Shown here: positions 1 through 6,766 of the stretch, piece after piece
How the letters are laid out: every line of letters begins with the position of its first letter
Position numbering within the stretch: position 1 is the stretch's first letter
From: an uncultured Bacilli bacterium
Lineage (GTDB): Bacteria; Bacillota_I; Bacilli_A; RF39; UBA660
Assembly: GCA_947632355.1 (NCBI GenBank)
Contig: CANROY010000009.1
Coordinates: 1 to 28,055, forward strand
Reading direction: 5' to 3'
DNA: 28,055 nucleotides
Notes under the pieces: generated by a model
Database searches by the model: none
Told to the model about the DNA's origin: nothing
The model's input: only the letters and a program-made list of their open reading frames with translations
Made by a program: the position numbers and the translations under genes

Positions 1-67
<67 letters not shown>

Positions 68-178
68 AAAGATTTATAAAATCTTATTATTTTTTGTTTA
101 ATCTAAGCTACTCAAATTGACTTTTTTACTTAGTTTTCAAAGATCATTTTCTTGCACTTTTTTCGTAAGTGCATTAGT
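68..178 (-). other. rRNA operon leader with boxA-like element
   Basis: This is the transcribed leader between the rrn promoter and 16S. It contains a boxA-like sequence GATCTTTGAAAACTAAG on the minus strand (129-145), resembling the antitermination and processing leader seen before Firmicutes rRNA. Near the predicted transcript start there is a small hairpin with GCACTT and AAGTGC arms (154-172). The role in antitermination is inferred from family knowledge. Confidence 0.7.
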
Positions 179-207
179 AATATACCAAATCCTTTTTTTA
201 ATGTCAA
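179..207 (-). promoter_or_regulatory. rrn promoter
   Basis: Minus strand TTGACA, 17-base spacer, TATATT: a consensus -35 and near-consensus -10. It lies about 110 bases upstream of 16S. A run of A-rich tracts sits just upstream (208-260) and may act as an UP element. Confidence 0.88.
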
Positions 208-346
208 CACTTTTTTTGACTTTTTTTGACAAATTTACATTTTTTCTTTTTTTAATAGTAAAATGTACGTTTATTTGGTATATTTTGTACCGGTTTAACA
301 ACCCAGCACGCTTTACATTTTACCCTATATTCTATGTAAATGCAAT

Positions 347-374
347 AAAAAAATGCTAATTTTTCGCATTTTTT
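347..374 (-). terminator. intrinsic terminator of the DUF402 gene
   Basis: Minus strand stem AAAAAATGC / GCATTTTTT with a 9-base loop, ending in a T-run. The hairpin includes the stop codon of the gene at 356-898. Confidence 0.75.
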
Positions 375-898
375 TGTAATTTTACATATATTTCGTAATA
401 TTTTTGAATTTCTTCTGCTCGAAAAGGGCTTTTTTCCTCTTTTTTTAATGCAATTAGGTTTTGCAATTCATTTTTTAGGATTAAATCTAAATCATTACTA
501 TAATGCATTATACGTTTATGGTATTTATATTCATTCCGATCTAATATACGGAATCCTCCATCAGGAAATACTCTTAAATCTAAATCGTAGTCAATGTATT
601 TAATGGTTGTATTTTCTATAATATAAGGAGATGCAATATTGCAATAATAAAACAACCCTTGTTCTTTTAACTGTGCAATCACATTAAACCAATTCTTCTT
701 ATAAAAAATAAGAATAGCGAGTTCATTAGTATTATAACTTCTTCCATCATTTTCCGTAATTTTTGTTTTATAATTCGCACATACAAGTTTATCTTCTGTT
801 ATTTCTAATACTTTTGCATCTTCGCAAACCCTATGGAGAATACCATTATGTTTATAACAATTTATAGTAAGATTATCTCCTACTTTAATATTGTCCAT
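356..898 (-). CDS. ntdP: DUF402 nucleoside tri-/diphosphate phosphatase (YgaC/Ntdp-like)
   Basis: The 180-residue protein matches the DUF402 family across its length (B. subtilis YgaC, S. aureus Ntdp). The recognisable line-up is an N-terminal IxxYKHNGxxHR strand, the TENDGRSYNT segment, then WFNVIAQLKEQGLFYYCNIA and the acidic metal site KYIDYDLDLRVFPDG, followed by a helical C-terminus. Family members hydrolyse nucleoside tri- and diphosphates with divalent metals; the acidic YDLDLRVFPD strand supplies metal ligands. Length is normal. The ATG at 898 is preceded by an AAAGAGAGA ribosome site. It stands alone between the rRNA promoter and ctpA, with its own terminator. Confidence 0.85.
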   Translation of the reverse strand: MDNIKVGDNLTINCYKHNGILHRVCEDAKVLEITEDKLVCANYKTKITENDGRSYNTNELAILIFYKKNWFNVIAQLKEQGLFYYCNIASPYIIENTTIKYIDYDLDLRVFPDGGFRILDRNEYKYHKRIMHYSNDLDLILKNELQNLIALKKEEKSPFRAEEIQKYYEIYVKLQKNAKN

Positions 899-941
899 AA
901 TAAAATAATCTCTCTTTCATAATCGATTATACACTAATTGC

Positions 942-986
942 AAAAAAAATACAAATAAAGAGAGTAGACTCTTTACACTACCCTCT
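942..986 (-). terminator. intrinsic terminator of ctpA
   Basis: Minus strand stem AGAGGGTAG / CTACTCTCT (one G-T pair) with a 10-base loop, overlapping the TAG stop, followed by a T-rich tract at 942-958. Confidence 0.75.
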
Positions 987-2168
987 TGCAACTTCTATTG
1001 CTTTATCCAGTTGAACATCAAGTTCTAAATTGCTTTTGTCTTCTAAAACTTCTATATCAGGACTGATTCCTACTTCATCAATACAAATTCCTTTTGGCGT
1101 TAACCATTTGGCTGAAGTATATTTGACCATACTACCATCTTCTAGCGAATACGTTTGTTGTACTTTTCCTTTACCAAAACTCGTTGTTCCAACAATTGTT
1201 GCTCCATAACTTTCCTTTAACGCCGCAATTAAGACTTCACTTGCGGAGGCACTTTCTTCATTTTGCAAAATCGTTATTTTATAGTTTTTATGTTCCTCTG
1301 TTTCATCCTTGTATTCTTTGGTTCCTTCTTTTTCTTCTAATGAATAAATCGTTTTACCTTTTTCTAAAAATAGACTCGCTACTTCACTTGCTGCAGAAAG
1401 ATATCCTCCTGTATTATTACGTAAATCAAGAACTAAAGAAGTCATTCCTTGGCTTTCTAAAGAAGTTAAAGCATTTTTTACTTGTTCTTTTAATGTATTT
1501 GAAAATGTATAGATTTTTAAATACCCAATAGAAGGCTCTAGCATTTTCGAATCAATTGCAGAAATTAAAAGCCTTCTTACTTCTACTACATAGTTTAAAG
1601 TTTCTCCATTACGTAAAACAGAAAGGGTAAAATGATCCCCAATACTCGCATTTTCTAAATATTTGGCTATTGGGTTCTTCTCTGTTTGATCGTCTACTTC
1701 TTTTATAACCTCCCCATTTATAGCAATAATCTTATCTCCTACTTGTAAGCCAACTTCTTTGGCAGAACCATCATCAAATAAACTTGTAATTTCATTTTGT
1801 TGATTCACACTAATTCCTACACCTTTATACTCTCCAAGTAGTTTTTGAGCTAAAGCATTGGTTTCTTCTTGGTTCATATAGGTAGAATAATCTTCACCTA
1901 AATAATTAAGCATACCATTAATAGCACTTTCTAACATCGCTGTTTTATCAACATCTTCATAGTATTCATCAATTAAAGAGGCATAGACATTTAAAAACTC
2001 TTTTAAGGCTTCATCATTATTTAAATCTTGATACGTTATATTTTTGGTTAATTTATTTTGATTGTATAAAATAATACCCGTCGTCATACTGGTAACAATC
2101 GCGGTAACAATTATGATAAAAATGATTTCTTTTAAGTTAAATCCTTTTGTTTTTTCTTCTTCAATCAT
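978..2168 (-). CDS. ctpA: C-terminal processing protease, S41 family (CtpA-like)
   Basis: A membrane-anchored S41 peptidase of 396 residues. It has an N-terminal hydrophobic helix (about 14-34), a PDZ domain (about 100-185, starting near LLGEYKGVGISV), then the protease core with VLDLRNNTGG. The catalytic Ser308 lies in SASASEVLIAAL and the general base Lys333 in SFGKGKVQQ, with the 25-residue Ser-Lys spacing of Tsp/CtpA enzymes. The active site would face the outside of the cell, where such enzymes trim or clear envelope proteins. I chose the ATG at 2168 because AGAGGG (2177-2182) is 8 bases ahead of it; a GTG at 2177 in the same frame overlaps that ribosome site. Monocistronic by its own terminator. 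Confidence 0.95.
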   Translation of the reverse strand: MIEEEKTKGFNLKEIIFIIIVTAIVTSMTTGIILYNQNKLTKNITYQDLNNDEALKEFLNVYASLIDEYYEDVDKTAMLESAINGMLNYLGEDYSTYMNQEETNALAQKLLGEYKGVGISVNQQNEITSLFDDGSAKEVGLQVGDKIIAINGEVIKEVDDQTEKNPIAKYLENASIGDHFTLSVLRNGETLNYVVEVRRLLISAIDSKMLEPSIGYLKIYTFSNTLKEQVKNALTSLESQGMTSLVLDLRNNTGGYLSAASEVASLFLEKGKTIYSLEEKEGTKEYKDETEEHKNYKITILQNEESASASEVLIAALKESYGATIVGTTSFGKGKVQQTYSLEDGSMVKYTSAKWLTPKGICIDEVGISPDIEVLEDKSNLELDVQLDKAIEVARG

Positions 2169-2249
2169 TTGTATCACCCTCTAGTATTAATAATAGCATA
2201 TTTTTTATACTAATAAAATAGAAGGTTTTTCATTTGTTCATAAAATTGA

Positions 2250-2288
2250 CAATAAAAAAAGTAAATCTACTGTTTTAGACTTACTTTT
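2250..2288 (-). terminator. intrinsic terminator of the 2281-2787 gene
   Basis: Minus strand 13-bp stem AAAAGTAAGTCTA / TAGATTTACTTTT (one G-T pair), 6-base loop, T-run; it includes the last codons. Confidence 0.85.
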
Positions 2289-2787
2289 CCACACTTAATT
2301 CCTTCTTGGCTTTTTCAATATCTGTAATGTATTTCGTTACTTTACCATCTTTAATTTTTAATAAAGTAAATCTACCTAATTTAAGTTCTTCTAAACTTGT
2401 GAATTTCGTTGATGCATCTTCATCCGTTGCAACATATTTCTTATTTAATGCATTATCGGTATCTAAATGATACACTTTTAAAGATTTTTCTTCACCTACA
2501 TATTTTGAAATAATGGTATTGTAGTAAGATATATTTGTATCTTCTCCTGAAAAAGCAGCAACATAATATTCCTTTTCAGAACGATTTAACATAGTTCCTG
2601 CAATTACCATATTACTATTAATAGAACCTGCTGTATAAGATGAATCTGTTCCGCTATCTTTTAAATCTTTTGTAACAAAGGCTCTAGTGAAGAAATAAAC
2701 TCCAACAATAATAAGAATTAAACCAAGTAGTAAACAAATAAATTTTTTAACCTCTTTTTGTTCTTCTGTTGCATATTTGTTTTTCAC
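2281..2787 (-). CDS. membrane-anchored protein of unknown function, possible thioredoxin-like fold
   Basis: 168 residues: short charged N-terminus, one transmembrane helix (about 15-34), then an extracytoplasmic domain. The domain has a strand-helix layout resembling thioredoxin folds: YYVAAFSG near the usual active-site strand, a helix, SLKVYHLDTD, then FTLLKIKDGKVTKYI where thioredoxins have the PTLxxFxDG strand. There is no CxxC and no cysteine, so a redox role is unlikely; the fold call is my inference. The start is a GTG at 2787 with AGGTGA six bases upstream. A consensus promoter lies at 2807-2835, immediately behind the double-glycine peptide gene, so the two genes are neighbours but separately initiated. 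Confidence 0.7.
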   Translation of the reverse strand: MKNKYATEEQKEVKKFICLLLGLILIIVGVYFFTRAFVTKDLKDSGTDSSYTAGSINSNMVIAGTMLNRSEKEYYVAAFSGEDTNISYYNTIISKYVGEEKSLKVYHLDTDNALNKKYVATDEDASTKFTSLEELKLGRFTLLKIKDGKVTKYITDIEKAKKELSVEK

Positions 2788-2806
2788 TTTCCATCACCTA
2801 TAAGGT

Positions 2807-2835
2807 ATTATAGCAAAAACAAGGGAGAAAAACAA
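2807..2835 (-). promoter_or_regulatory. promoter of the 2281-2787 gene
   Basis: Minus strand TTGTTT, 17 bases, TATAAT. It begins right after the stop codon of the small peptide gene at 2837. Confidence 0.75.
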
Positions 2836-2836
2836 A

Positions 2837-2947
2837 TTAAATTATTTTGAAACTTTTGATAACACATCGAATCAGATTGACCATATTTCGTATCACCATC
2901 AAGCATCCACCAGAAATACTTTGTAATTCTGTATCTTTTAGTTGCAT
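2837..2947 (-). CDS. double-glycine leader peptide precursor (bacteriocin or signal peptide candidate)
   Basis: A 36-codon gene. The first 14 residues, MQLKDTELQSISGG, fit the double-glycine leader consensus at every key position counted back from the cleavage site: Leu-12, Glu-8, Leu-7, Ile-4, Gly-2, Gly-1. Such leaders are removed by the C39 peptidase domain of dedicated ABC exporters. The predicted mature peptide is 22 residues, starts with Cys, has a second Cys at mature position 14, four basic and no acidic residues, and is otherwise hydrophobic; it could form a cationic amphipathic helix or a disulfide loop. The ribosome site GGAAGG (2953-2958) is 5 bases before the ATG. No exporter, immunity or regulator gene is recognisable nearby. 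Too short for ordinary gene calling. Confidence 0.75.
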   Translation of the reverse strand: MQLKDTELQSISGGCLMVIRNMVNLIRCVIKSFKII

Positions 2948-3026
2948 TTAAACCTTCCTTTCTAATTTTAAACCACTCCCTCTATTAATATATATACACC
3001 GCGAATTTAGTATTTCCTTTTTTTCT

Positions 3027-3059
3027 CACAAAAAAAATGACGACTTGACATCATTTTTT
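3027..3059 (-). terminator. intrinsic terminator of eno
   Basis: Minus strand 11-bp stem AAAAAATGATG / CGTCATTTTTT with a 6-base loop and T-run. The TGA stop codon of eno lies inside the 5' arm. Confidence 0.85.
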
Positions 3060-4289
3060 ACGGTTTAATTCTTCTTCAATCTTAAGTAAACGATTGTACT
3101 TGGCTATTCTTTCTCCTCGAGACATAGAACCACTCTTAATAAAATGTAAGTTTAATCCTACAGCAAAATCTGCAATAAAAGTATCTAACGTTTCTCCACT
3201 TCTGTGGGAAATAATAGTTGTATAATGATTCTTTTTGGCATAGAAAATCGTTTTGACCATTTCCGAGATGGTTCCTACTTGATTGGCTTTTAGTAATATG
3301 GCATTACCACTTTTCATTTCGACTCCTTTATTTAAATAAGTAGCATTGGTAACGAAATAGTCATCTCCCACAAGCATTACTTTATTACCAATTAATTTGG
3401 TAAGATGGCTTAAACTTTCAAAATCATCTTCAAAATAAGGGTCTTCAATGCTCACAATTGGATACTTTTTTACTAAGGCTAGGTAATAATCGGTTAGTTG
3501 GTCTTTCGTTAAATTACGGCTATCTAAACGATATGTATTCGTTTCTTTGTCATAAAGTTCACTTGCTGCAACATCTAAAGCTAAACCTATATCTTTTCCA
3601 GGACGATACCCACTCTTTTCTATGGCTTCTATGATTAAATCTAATGCTGTTGTATTGAATTTTAAATTAGGAGCAAAACCTCCTTCATCCCCTACAGCAG
3701 TACTTAAATCTAACTTTTTTAAAATATCTTTTAAGGTCATAAAGACTTCACTTGCTGCACGTATTTTTTCTTTAAATGTTTTTTGCATAGGAACAATCAT
3801 AAATTCTTGGATATCTAATGTATTCGAAGCATGTACTCCTCCATTAACGATATTGATAAGGGGAATTGGCATAGAAACTTTTCCGTTGGATAAATACTCA
3901 TACAGTTCCTTGTGATTGGTTTTAGCTAGGGCTTTAATTGTTGCTAAGGAAACACCTAAAATCGCATTGGCACCTAACTTACTTTTATTAGGAGTACCAT
4001 CAAGTTCAATTAATAAGTGGTCAATTTTATTTTGGTCTAATTCTTGACCAATTAATTTAGGTTTTATAATTTGATTTACATTTAGAACGGCTAGTAAAAC
4101 ACCTTTTCCATGATAACGATTGGAATCTTTATCTCTTAATTCGATTGCTTCACGACTTCCTGTAGATGCTCCACTTGGTACAGATGCAGTTACGGAAATT
4201 CCATTATCAAGAGTCATTTCGACTTCAACAGTAGGATTGCCTCTAGAATCTAGAATTTCTCTTGCTAGAATATCTTTAATCGTCGCCAT
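3051..4289 (-). CDS. eno: enolase (phosphopyruvate hydratase)
   Basis: Glycolytic enzyme interconverting 2-phosphoglycerate and phosphoenolpyruvate in the cytoplasm. Family motifs are in order: LDSRGNPTVEVE, PSGASTGSREAIELRD, KLGANAILGVSLA, the DIQEFMIVP loop, VGDEGGFAP with the acid-base Glu, metal ligands in LDVAASE, SIEDP and GDDYFVTN, the catalytic Lys in LLKANQVGT, SHRSGET, and the C-terminal IKSGSMSRGERIAKYN block. At 412 residues it is slightly shorter than the usual 425-435, mostly from a trimmed loop before NGGVHA. The LLKANQVGT and GDDYFVTN loops differ a little from the common forms, but all catalytic residues are present. The ATG at 4289 has AAGGTG upstream. It stands alone, without gapA, pgk, tpiA or gpm next to it. 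Confidence 0.96.
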   Translation of the reverse strand: MATIKDILAREILDSRGNPTVEVEMTLDNGISVTASVPSGASTGSREAIELRDKDSNRYHGKGVLLAVLNVNQIIKPKLIGQELDQNKIDHLLIELDGTPNKSKLGANAILGVSLATIKALAKTNHKELYEYLSNGKVSMPIPLINIVNGGVHASNTLDIQEFMIVPMQKTFKEKIRAASEVFMTLKDILKKLDLSTAVGDEGGFAPNLKFNTTALDLIIEAIEKSGYRPGKDIGLALDVAASELYDKETNTYRLDSRNLTKDQLTDYYLALVKKYPIVSIEDPYFEDDFESLSHLTKLIGNKVMLVGDDYFVTNATYLNKGVEMKSGNAILLKANQVGTISEMVKTIFYAKKNHYTTIISHRSGETLDTFIADFAVGLNLHFIKSGSMSRGERIAKYNRLLKIEEELNRKK

Positions 4290-4314
4290 AACTACACCTT
4301 CTTATTCTATATAT

Positions 4315-4343
4315 AGTATAACCAATACGAAAGAAAATAGCAA
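4315..4343 (-). promoter_or_regulatory. eno promoter
   Basis: Minus strand TTGCTA, 17 bases, TATACT, about 26 bases before the eno start codon. Confidence 0.75.
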
Positions 4344-4369
4344 ATAAAAAAAGAGTCGTACTCTTATTT
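4343..4369 (-). terminator. intrinsic terminator of the HdeD-like gene
   Basis: Minus strand stem AAGAGT / ACTCTT with a 3-base loop followed by seven T. It overlaps the stop codon and abuts the eno -35 element. Confidence 0.65.
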
Positions 4370-4927
4370 CAGGATTTCTAATATCTTTTTACTTCTCTTT
4401 CTTAAAAGTACTAGATCATTTAAATTAATAATGTTATAAAGTAATATAAAGATACCAATCGTTTTTGTAATAATAATTGTTGTAAATGGGTTAAAGAGTA
4501 ATAAAATACCTAATACCATTAGTAAAATTGATGATGTAAGTAATACATTGTTCATAGGTGTTTTTTCTTTTTTTAGATAAATAAAGTAAATAAATTTATT
4601 GATACTTTCTATAATAAACCATATTCCTAAAGATAGATTTAAGAAATTTAATAAAGTAAATGGATTAAAGATAATGAATATTCCTAATAGAATACTTAAG
4701 ATACCAAAAATATAATTGTAATGAAACAATTTCATTTTATTTTTTTCAAAAGTGGTATAAATATAGTAAAGACCAAATAGTAAGAAACAAATACCGATTA
4801 ATATCCCTACGATTTTATTGGTCATCTCACTTTTTACAGCGATAATTACACCAAGAATCGCAAATACTACAGAACCAACCATTTCATTAAAAAACAGTTT
4901 ATCCATTGCTTGTTCTAATTTTTTCAT
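4364..4927 (-). CDS. HdeD/DUF308-family membrane protein
   Basis: A 187-residue integral membrane protein with about six hydrophobic helices in three hairpin pairs. The repeated ILLGIFIIFNPFT and VLGILLLFNPFT turns are typical of HdeD/DUF308 proteins, a family linked to acid or envelope stress but without a defined biochemical activity. I placed the start at the ATG at 4927: AAGGTG lies 8 bases upstream, and the promoter at 4952-4981 overlaps the codons of any longer reading frame. Monocistronic. Confidence 0.8.
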   Translation of the reverse strand: MKKLEQAMDKLFFNEMVGSVVFAILGVIIAVKSEMTNKIVGILIGICFLLFGLYYIYTTFEKNKMKLFHYNYIFGILSILLGIFIIFNPFTLLNFLNLSLGIWFIIESINKFIYFIYLKKEKTPMNNVLLTSSILLMVLGILLLFNPFTTIIITKTIGIFILLYNIINLNDLVLLRKRSKKILEILK

Positions 4928-4951
4928 TTTATCAACACCTTCATTGTGATT

Positions 4952-4981
4952 AGTATAGCACATTTTTTTACTATTCTTCAA
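4952..4981 (-). promoter_or_regulatory. promoter of the HdeD-like gene
   Basis: Minus strand TTGAAG, 18 bases, TATACT, about 25 bases before the chosen ATG. Confidence 0.65.
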
Positions 4982-5053
4982 TAGGTTTTAAGTCGTTTAA
5001 AATATGTATAGAAAAACATTTATAAAAACTTTTATCTAGTTATGTCGAATCGC

Positions 5054-5081
5054 TTGCATTTAGAAAAAGAATGTATATAAT
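5054..5081 (+). promoter_or_regulatory. promoter of the left small hydrophobic peptide gene
   Basis: TTGCAT, 16 bases, TATAAT. The predicted transcript starts near 5088, so GTTACCGAGA (5090-5099) would be at the very 5' end of the mRNA. The right module has the same layout (TTGAAA-16-TATAAT). Confidence 0.8.
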
Positions 5082-5185
5082 AACTCACCGTTACCGAGAA
5101 AGGGTGGCGTTTACTATCCATTTTTCTATCTTCCTTATTAGGGGATCGTTTTGGTTTTTGAAAGGGCAAGAAGGAGTGAGTAGTT

Positions 5186-5272
5186 ATGAAAAAAGAAGAG
5201 TTACATTTATGTATACTAGTTCTTCTAGTAATTATAGGTTTGTTATTCGTAATCATATTACGTTTAATATAA
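5186..5272 (+). CDS. 28-residue hydrophobic peptide, type I toxin candidate (left copy)
   Basis: A 28-codon gene with AAGGAG 9 bases before the ATG. The product has a short charged start (MKKEEL), one membrane-spanning stretch of about 18 residues and a final Arg (VIILRLI). This resembles small membrane toxins of type I systems in size and layout, but it matches no named family I know. The predicted mRNA has a roughly 98-base leader. Its 5' end GTTACCGA (5090-5097) is complementary to TCGGTAAC (5344-5351) beyond the gene, and GGCGTT (5106-5111) to AACGCC (5310-5315). A convergent antisense RNA covers its 3' region. The homologous gene at 18133-18222 supports it as real. Toxicity is inferred. 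Confidence 0.7.
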   Translation: MKKEELHLCILVLLVIIGLLFVIILRLI

Positions 5273-5313
5273 CAAAAACGTCATACCAAAGCATTTAATG
5301 TAATGGTATAACG
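5272..5313 (-). terminator. terminator of the left antisense RNA
   Basis: Minus strand stem CGTTATACC / GGTATGACG with one mismatch and a 17-base loop, followed by TTTTTG. In the other direction the hairpin is not followed by a clean T-run, so it should stop the antisense transcript better than the peptide mRNA. Confidence 0.65.
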
Positions 5314-5357
5314 CCAAAAAATTTTTATGAGCGTTACCTTATATCGGTAACACTTAC
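5273..5357 (-). ncRNA. antisense RNA, antitoxin candidate (left copy)
   Basis: Transcribed from the consensus promoter at 5364-5392 toward the small peptide gene and ended by a hairpin followed by TTTTT just past the peptide stop codon; predicted length about 85 bases. It would fold into two hairpins: GTTACC / GGTAAC near its 5' end (5333-5351) and the terminator stem (5279-5313). It is fully complementary to the 3' part of the peptide mRNA, the arrangement known for TxpA/RatA and BsrG/SR4. Readthrough of the surface-protein gene at 5396 would give the same strand. Confidence 0.65.
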
Positions 5358-5363
5358 ATTTTG

Positions 5364-5392
5364 ATTATAATAGATTTTTATACATTTTGCAA
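5364..5392 (-). promoter_or_regulatory. promoter of the left antisense RNA
   Basis: Minus strand TTGCAA, 17 bases, TATAAT. Its -35 sits 4 bases beyond the stop codon of the 426-residue surface protein. The right module has the same -35, spacing and -10. Confidence 0.8.
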
Positions 5393-5395
5393 ATT

Positions 5396-6676
5396 TTAAT
5401 TTTCACTTATAGTGATTCTATAAGGATTATCATGTGTTCCATCTCCATTTTTATATAACACATCTGCTTTTAAATAGAATGTTGGTCGTACTCCTAATAC
5501 TCTATTAGTGGAGCCATTTGATATTCCTTTTTCACCATAAATAAAAATATTACAACATTCATCACTATTAGGAATTAATAATGTCCATTCATCATAATTA
5601 CCTTGATATAACCAATTGGTTGATAAACATTCACTATTGCCTGATTGTTGCCAATGTTTATTAAGACAAGTATCCCTACTTACATTATTGGAGCTACCTA
5701 TAGCAAATATATAATCACTTGGATACATAATTGCAATATAATTAATAAAACTTGTAGCATAGTTCTTATATTGTTGATTAGTTCTCTCTCCTATATAATA
5801 ATTTTTAACTGAAGGGGTATTATTAGAAAATCCTCCTCCTATATACCATTTAGCATTTTCTATATATTTTTGATAATTTAAAATACTATTCCAATATTCC
5901 ATATTTAAAACATTTTTATATAAATTAGTGCTTGTCCAATTTTTATTCCATCCAGAATCTATGTAATACCCTTTTCCACCTTTAATGGAATTTGCACTTT
6001 GTTCTAATGCTGTAGGTCCAACATAATTTGTACTCTTAATTAGTTTTACCATAAGTTCATAATTAGAACTATTCTCTTTTTGTGTTGGTATAATTCCTAT
6101 AATTCTATATATATTTTCTTCTGTGCATTGTCCACTCTCTTCTAAACATACATAGTTGTTTGGATTTGCACCTACATATCGATAATCTGTTATTGCATTT
6201 TTTTCAGTTTGGTCTGTTTCATCATGTTCCTGTTCTATTAATCCACTTTCTCCATCTTTTACTGTTGTGACTTTCTTTTTTAAATACTCAGATAATGTTG
6301 GTGCACTGAAATCTATTGTACATTTTATTTTACTTGCATTTTTAGGATTTTGTATATTTGTTAATCCCCAATTTGTTTCATCCCATTCTGCGATGACACC
6401 ATCATCACAAGTCATACCTAGTTTTTCAAATCCATCGTCTTTATTTGGAAAATACGTTCCACTTACTTTCTGACCATTTAAAGTAATAGCAAGAGTTACA
6501 TCTCCACTACTAAAATCTGGTACTGTTCCATTTAGTACATTAAAAGATTTTTCTACTTTATATAAAGCAAATGTTTTATACAAAGTTATTCCTCCAATTA
6601 GAACTAGTATTCCTACTATACTTCCTATTACTATTCCTTTTTGTTTCTTATTCTTTATAAATTTTTGTAGTTTCAT
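5396..6676 (-). CDS. anchored surface protein with C-terminal YRYxGANPNNYV-type domain
   Basis: 426 residues. A lysine-rich start and one transmembrane helix (about 16-36) are followed by an extracellular beta-rich segment of about 90 residues, a linker (about 130-160) and a C-terminal domain (about 165-426). This domain begins YRYVGANPNNYVC, runs through NIYRIIGIIPT and MYPSDYIFAIG, and ends VRPTFYLKADV...NPYRI. The same domain ends the protein at 11670-13148 and the fragment at 17722-17997. It resembles the DUF6273/FISUMP-like (C-type-lectin-like) extracellular domains common in gut Bacillota; that assignment is by pattern memory. Several Cys suggest disulfides. There is no sortase motif. 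The ribosome site AGGAGAT is 6 bases from the ATG. The promoter at 6725-6754 overlaps an Xre-type operator. Confidence 0.8.
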   Translation of the reverse strand: MKLQKFIKNKKQKGIVIGSIVGILVLIGGITLYKTFALYKVEKSFNVLNGTVPDFSSGDVTLAITLNGQKVSGTYFPNKDDGFEKLGMTCDDGVIAEWDETNWGLTNIQNPKNASKIKCTIDFSAPTLSEYLKKKVTTVKDGESGLIEQEHDETDQTEKNAITDYRYVGANPNNYVCLEESGQCTEENIYRIIGIIPTQKENSSNYELMVKLIKSTNYVGPTALEQSANSIKGGKGYYIDSGWNKNWTSTNLYKNVLNMEYWNSILNYQKYIENAKWYIGGGFSNNTPSVKNYYIGERTNQQYKNYATSFINYIAIMYPSDYIFAIGSSNNVSRDTCLNKHWQQSGNSECLSTNWLYQGNYDEWTLLIPNSDECCNIFIYGEKGISNGSTNRVLGVRPTFYLKADVLYKNGDGTHDNPYRITISEN

Positions 6677-6696
6677 TTTTATCTCCTATTTTCAAC

Positions 6697-6712
6697 TCGT
6701 ATTATATTACGA
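6697..6712. promoter_or_regulatory. operator 1, Xre-type palindrome
   Basis: TCGTATTATATTACGA: 5-bp arms TCGTA / TACGA around 6 bases. It shares arms and spacing with operator 2 (centres 35 bp apart). It lies just downstream of the -10 of the surface-protein promoter, where a bound repressor would block transcription. Confidence 0.7.
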
Positions 6713-6724
6713 TATCCTACCATC

Positions 6725-6754
6725 ATTATAGTCGTAAAATGTTACGATTGTCAA
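6725..6754 (-). promoter_or_regulatory. promoter of the 426-residue surface protein
   Basis: Minus strand TTGACA, 18 bases, TATAAT: both hexamers match consensus exactly. The spacer is almost entirely filled by operator 2 (6732-6747), so binding there should shut the promoter off. Confidence 0.85.
6732..6747. promoter_or_regulatory. operator 2, Xre-type palindrome
   Basis: TCGTAAAATGTTACGA: same TCGTA / TACGA arms and 6-base centre as operator 1, sitting between the -35 and -10 of the divergent surface-protein promoter and 19 bases before the regulator start codon. Confidence 0.72.
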
Positions 6755-6766
6755 TAGGTGATCTTT

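Larger units (their letters stand above)
5025..5488. repeat. left arm of an inverted repeat (peptide/antisense module plus surface-gene 3' end)
   Basis: This arm matches the reverse complement of 17920-18386. The shared unit runs from an AAAAACTTTT-x-TCTAGTT stretch, through the small peptide gene and antisense RNA, into the last codons of a surface-protein gene (PTFYLK ... NPYRI). The RNA stems, promoters and the antisense region are the best conserved parts; the peptide coding part and the 5' untranslated region have diverged more. The outer end carries the codons for Lys-Thr-Phe-Ile-stop, which match the Lys-Thr-Phe-Val-stop end of cysE at the other arm. Confidence 0.85.

Noticed and set aside
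117..359. Plus-strand open frame upstream of the DUF402 gene
   Set aside because: It lies across the rRNA leader and promoter, encodes low-complexity Phe-rich sequence from T-runs, and has no ribosome site.
5032..5298. Two overlapping open frames of 74-75 codons across the left peptide module
   Set aside because: They run across the promoters and RNA stems of the module, have no ribosome sites, and are not conserved in the right copy; only the 28-codon frame is.
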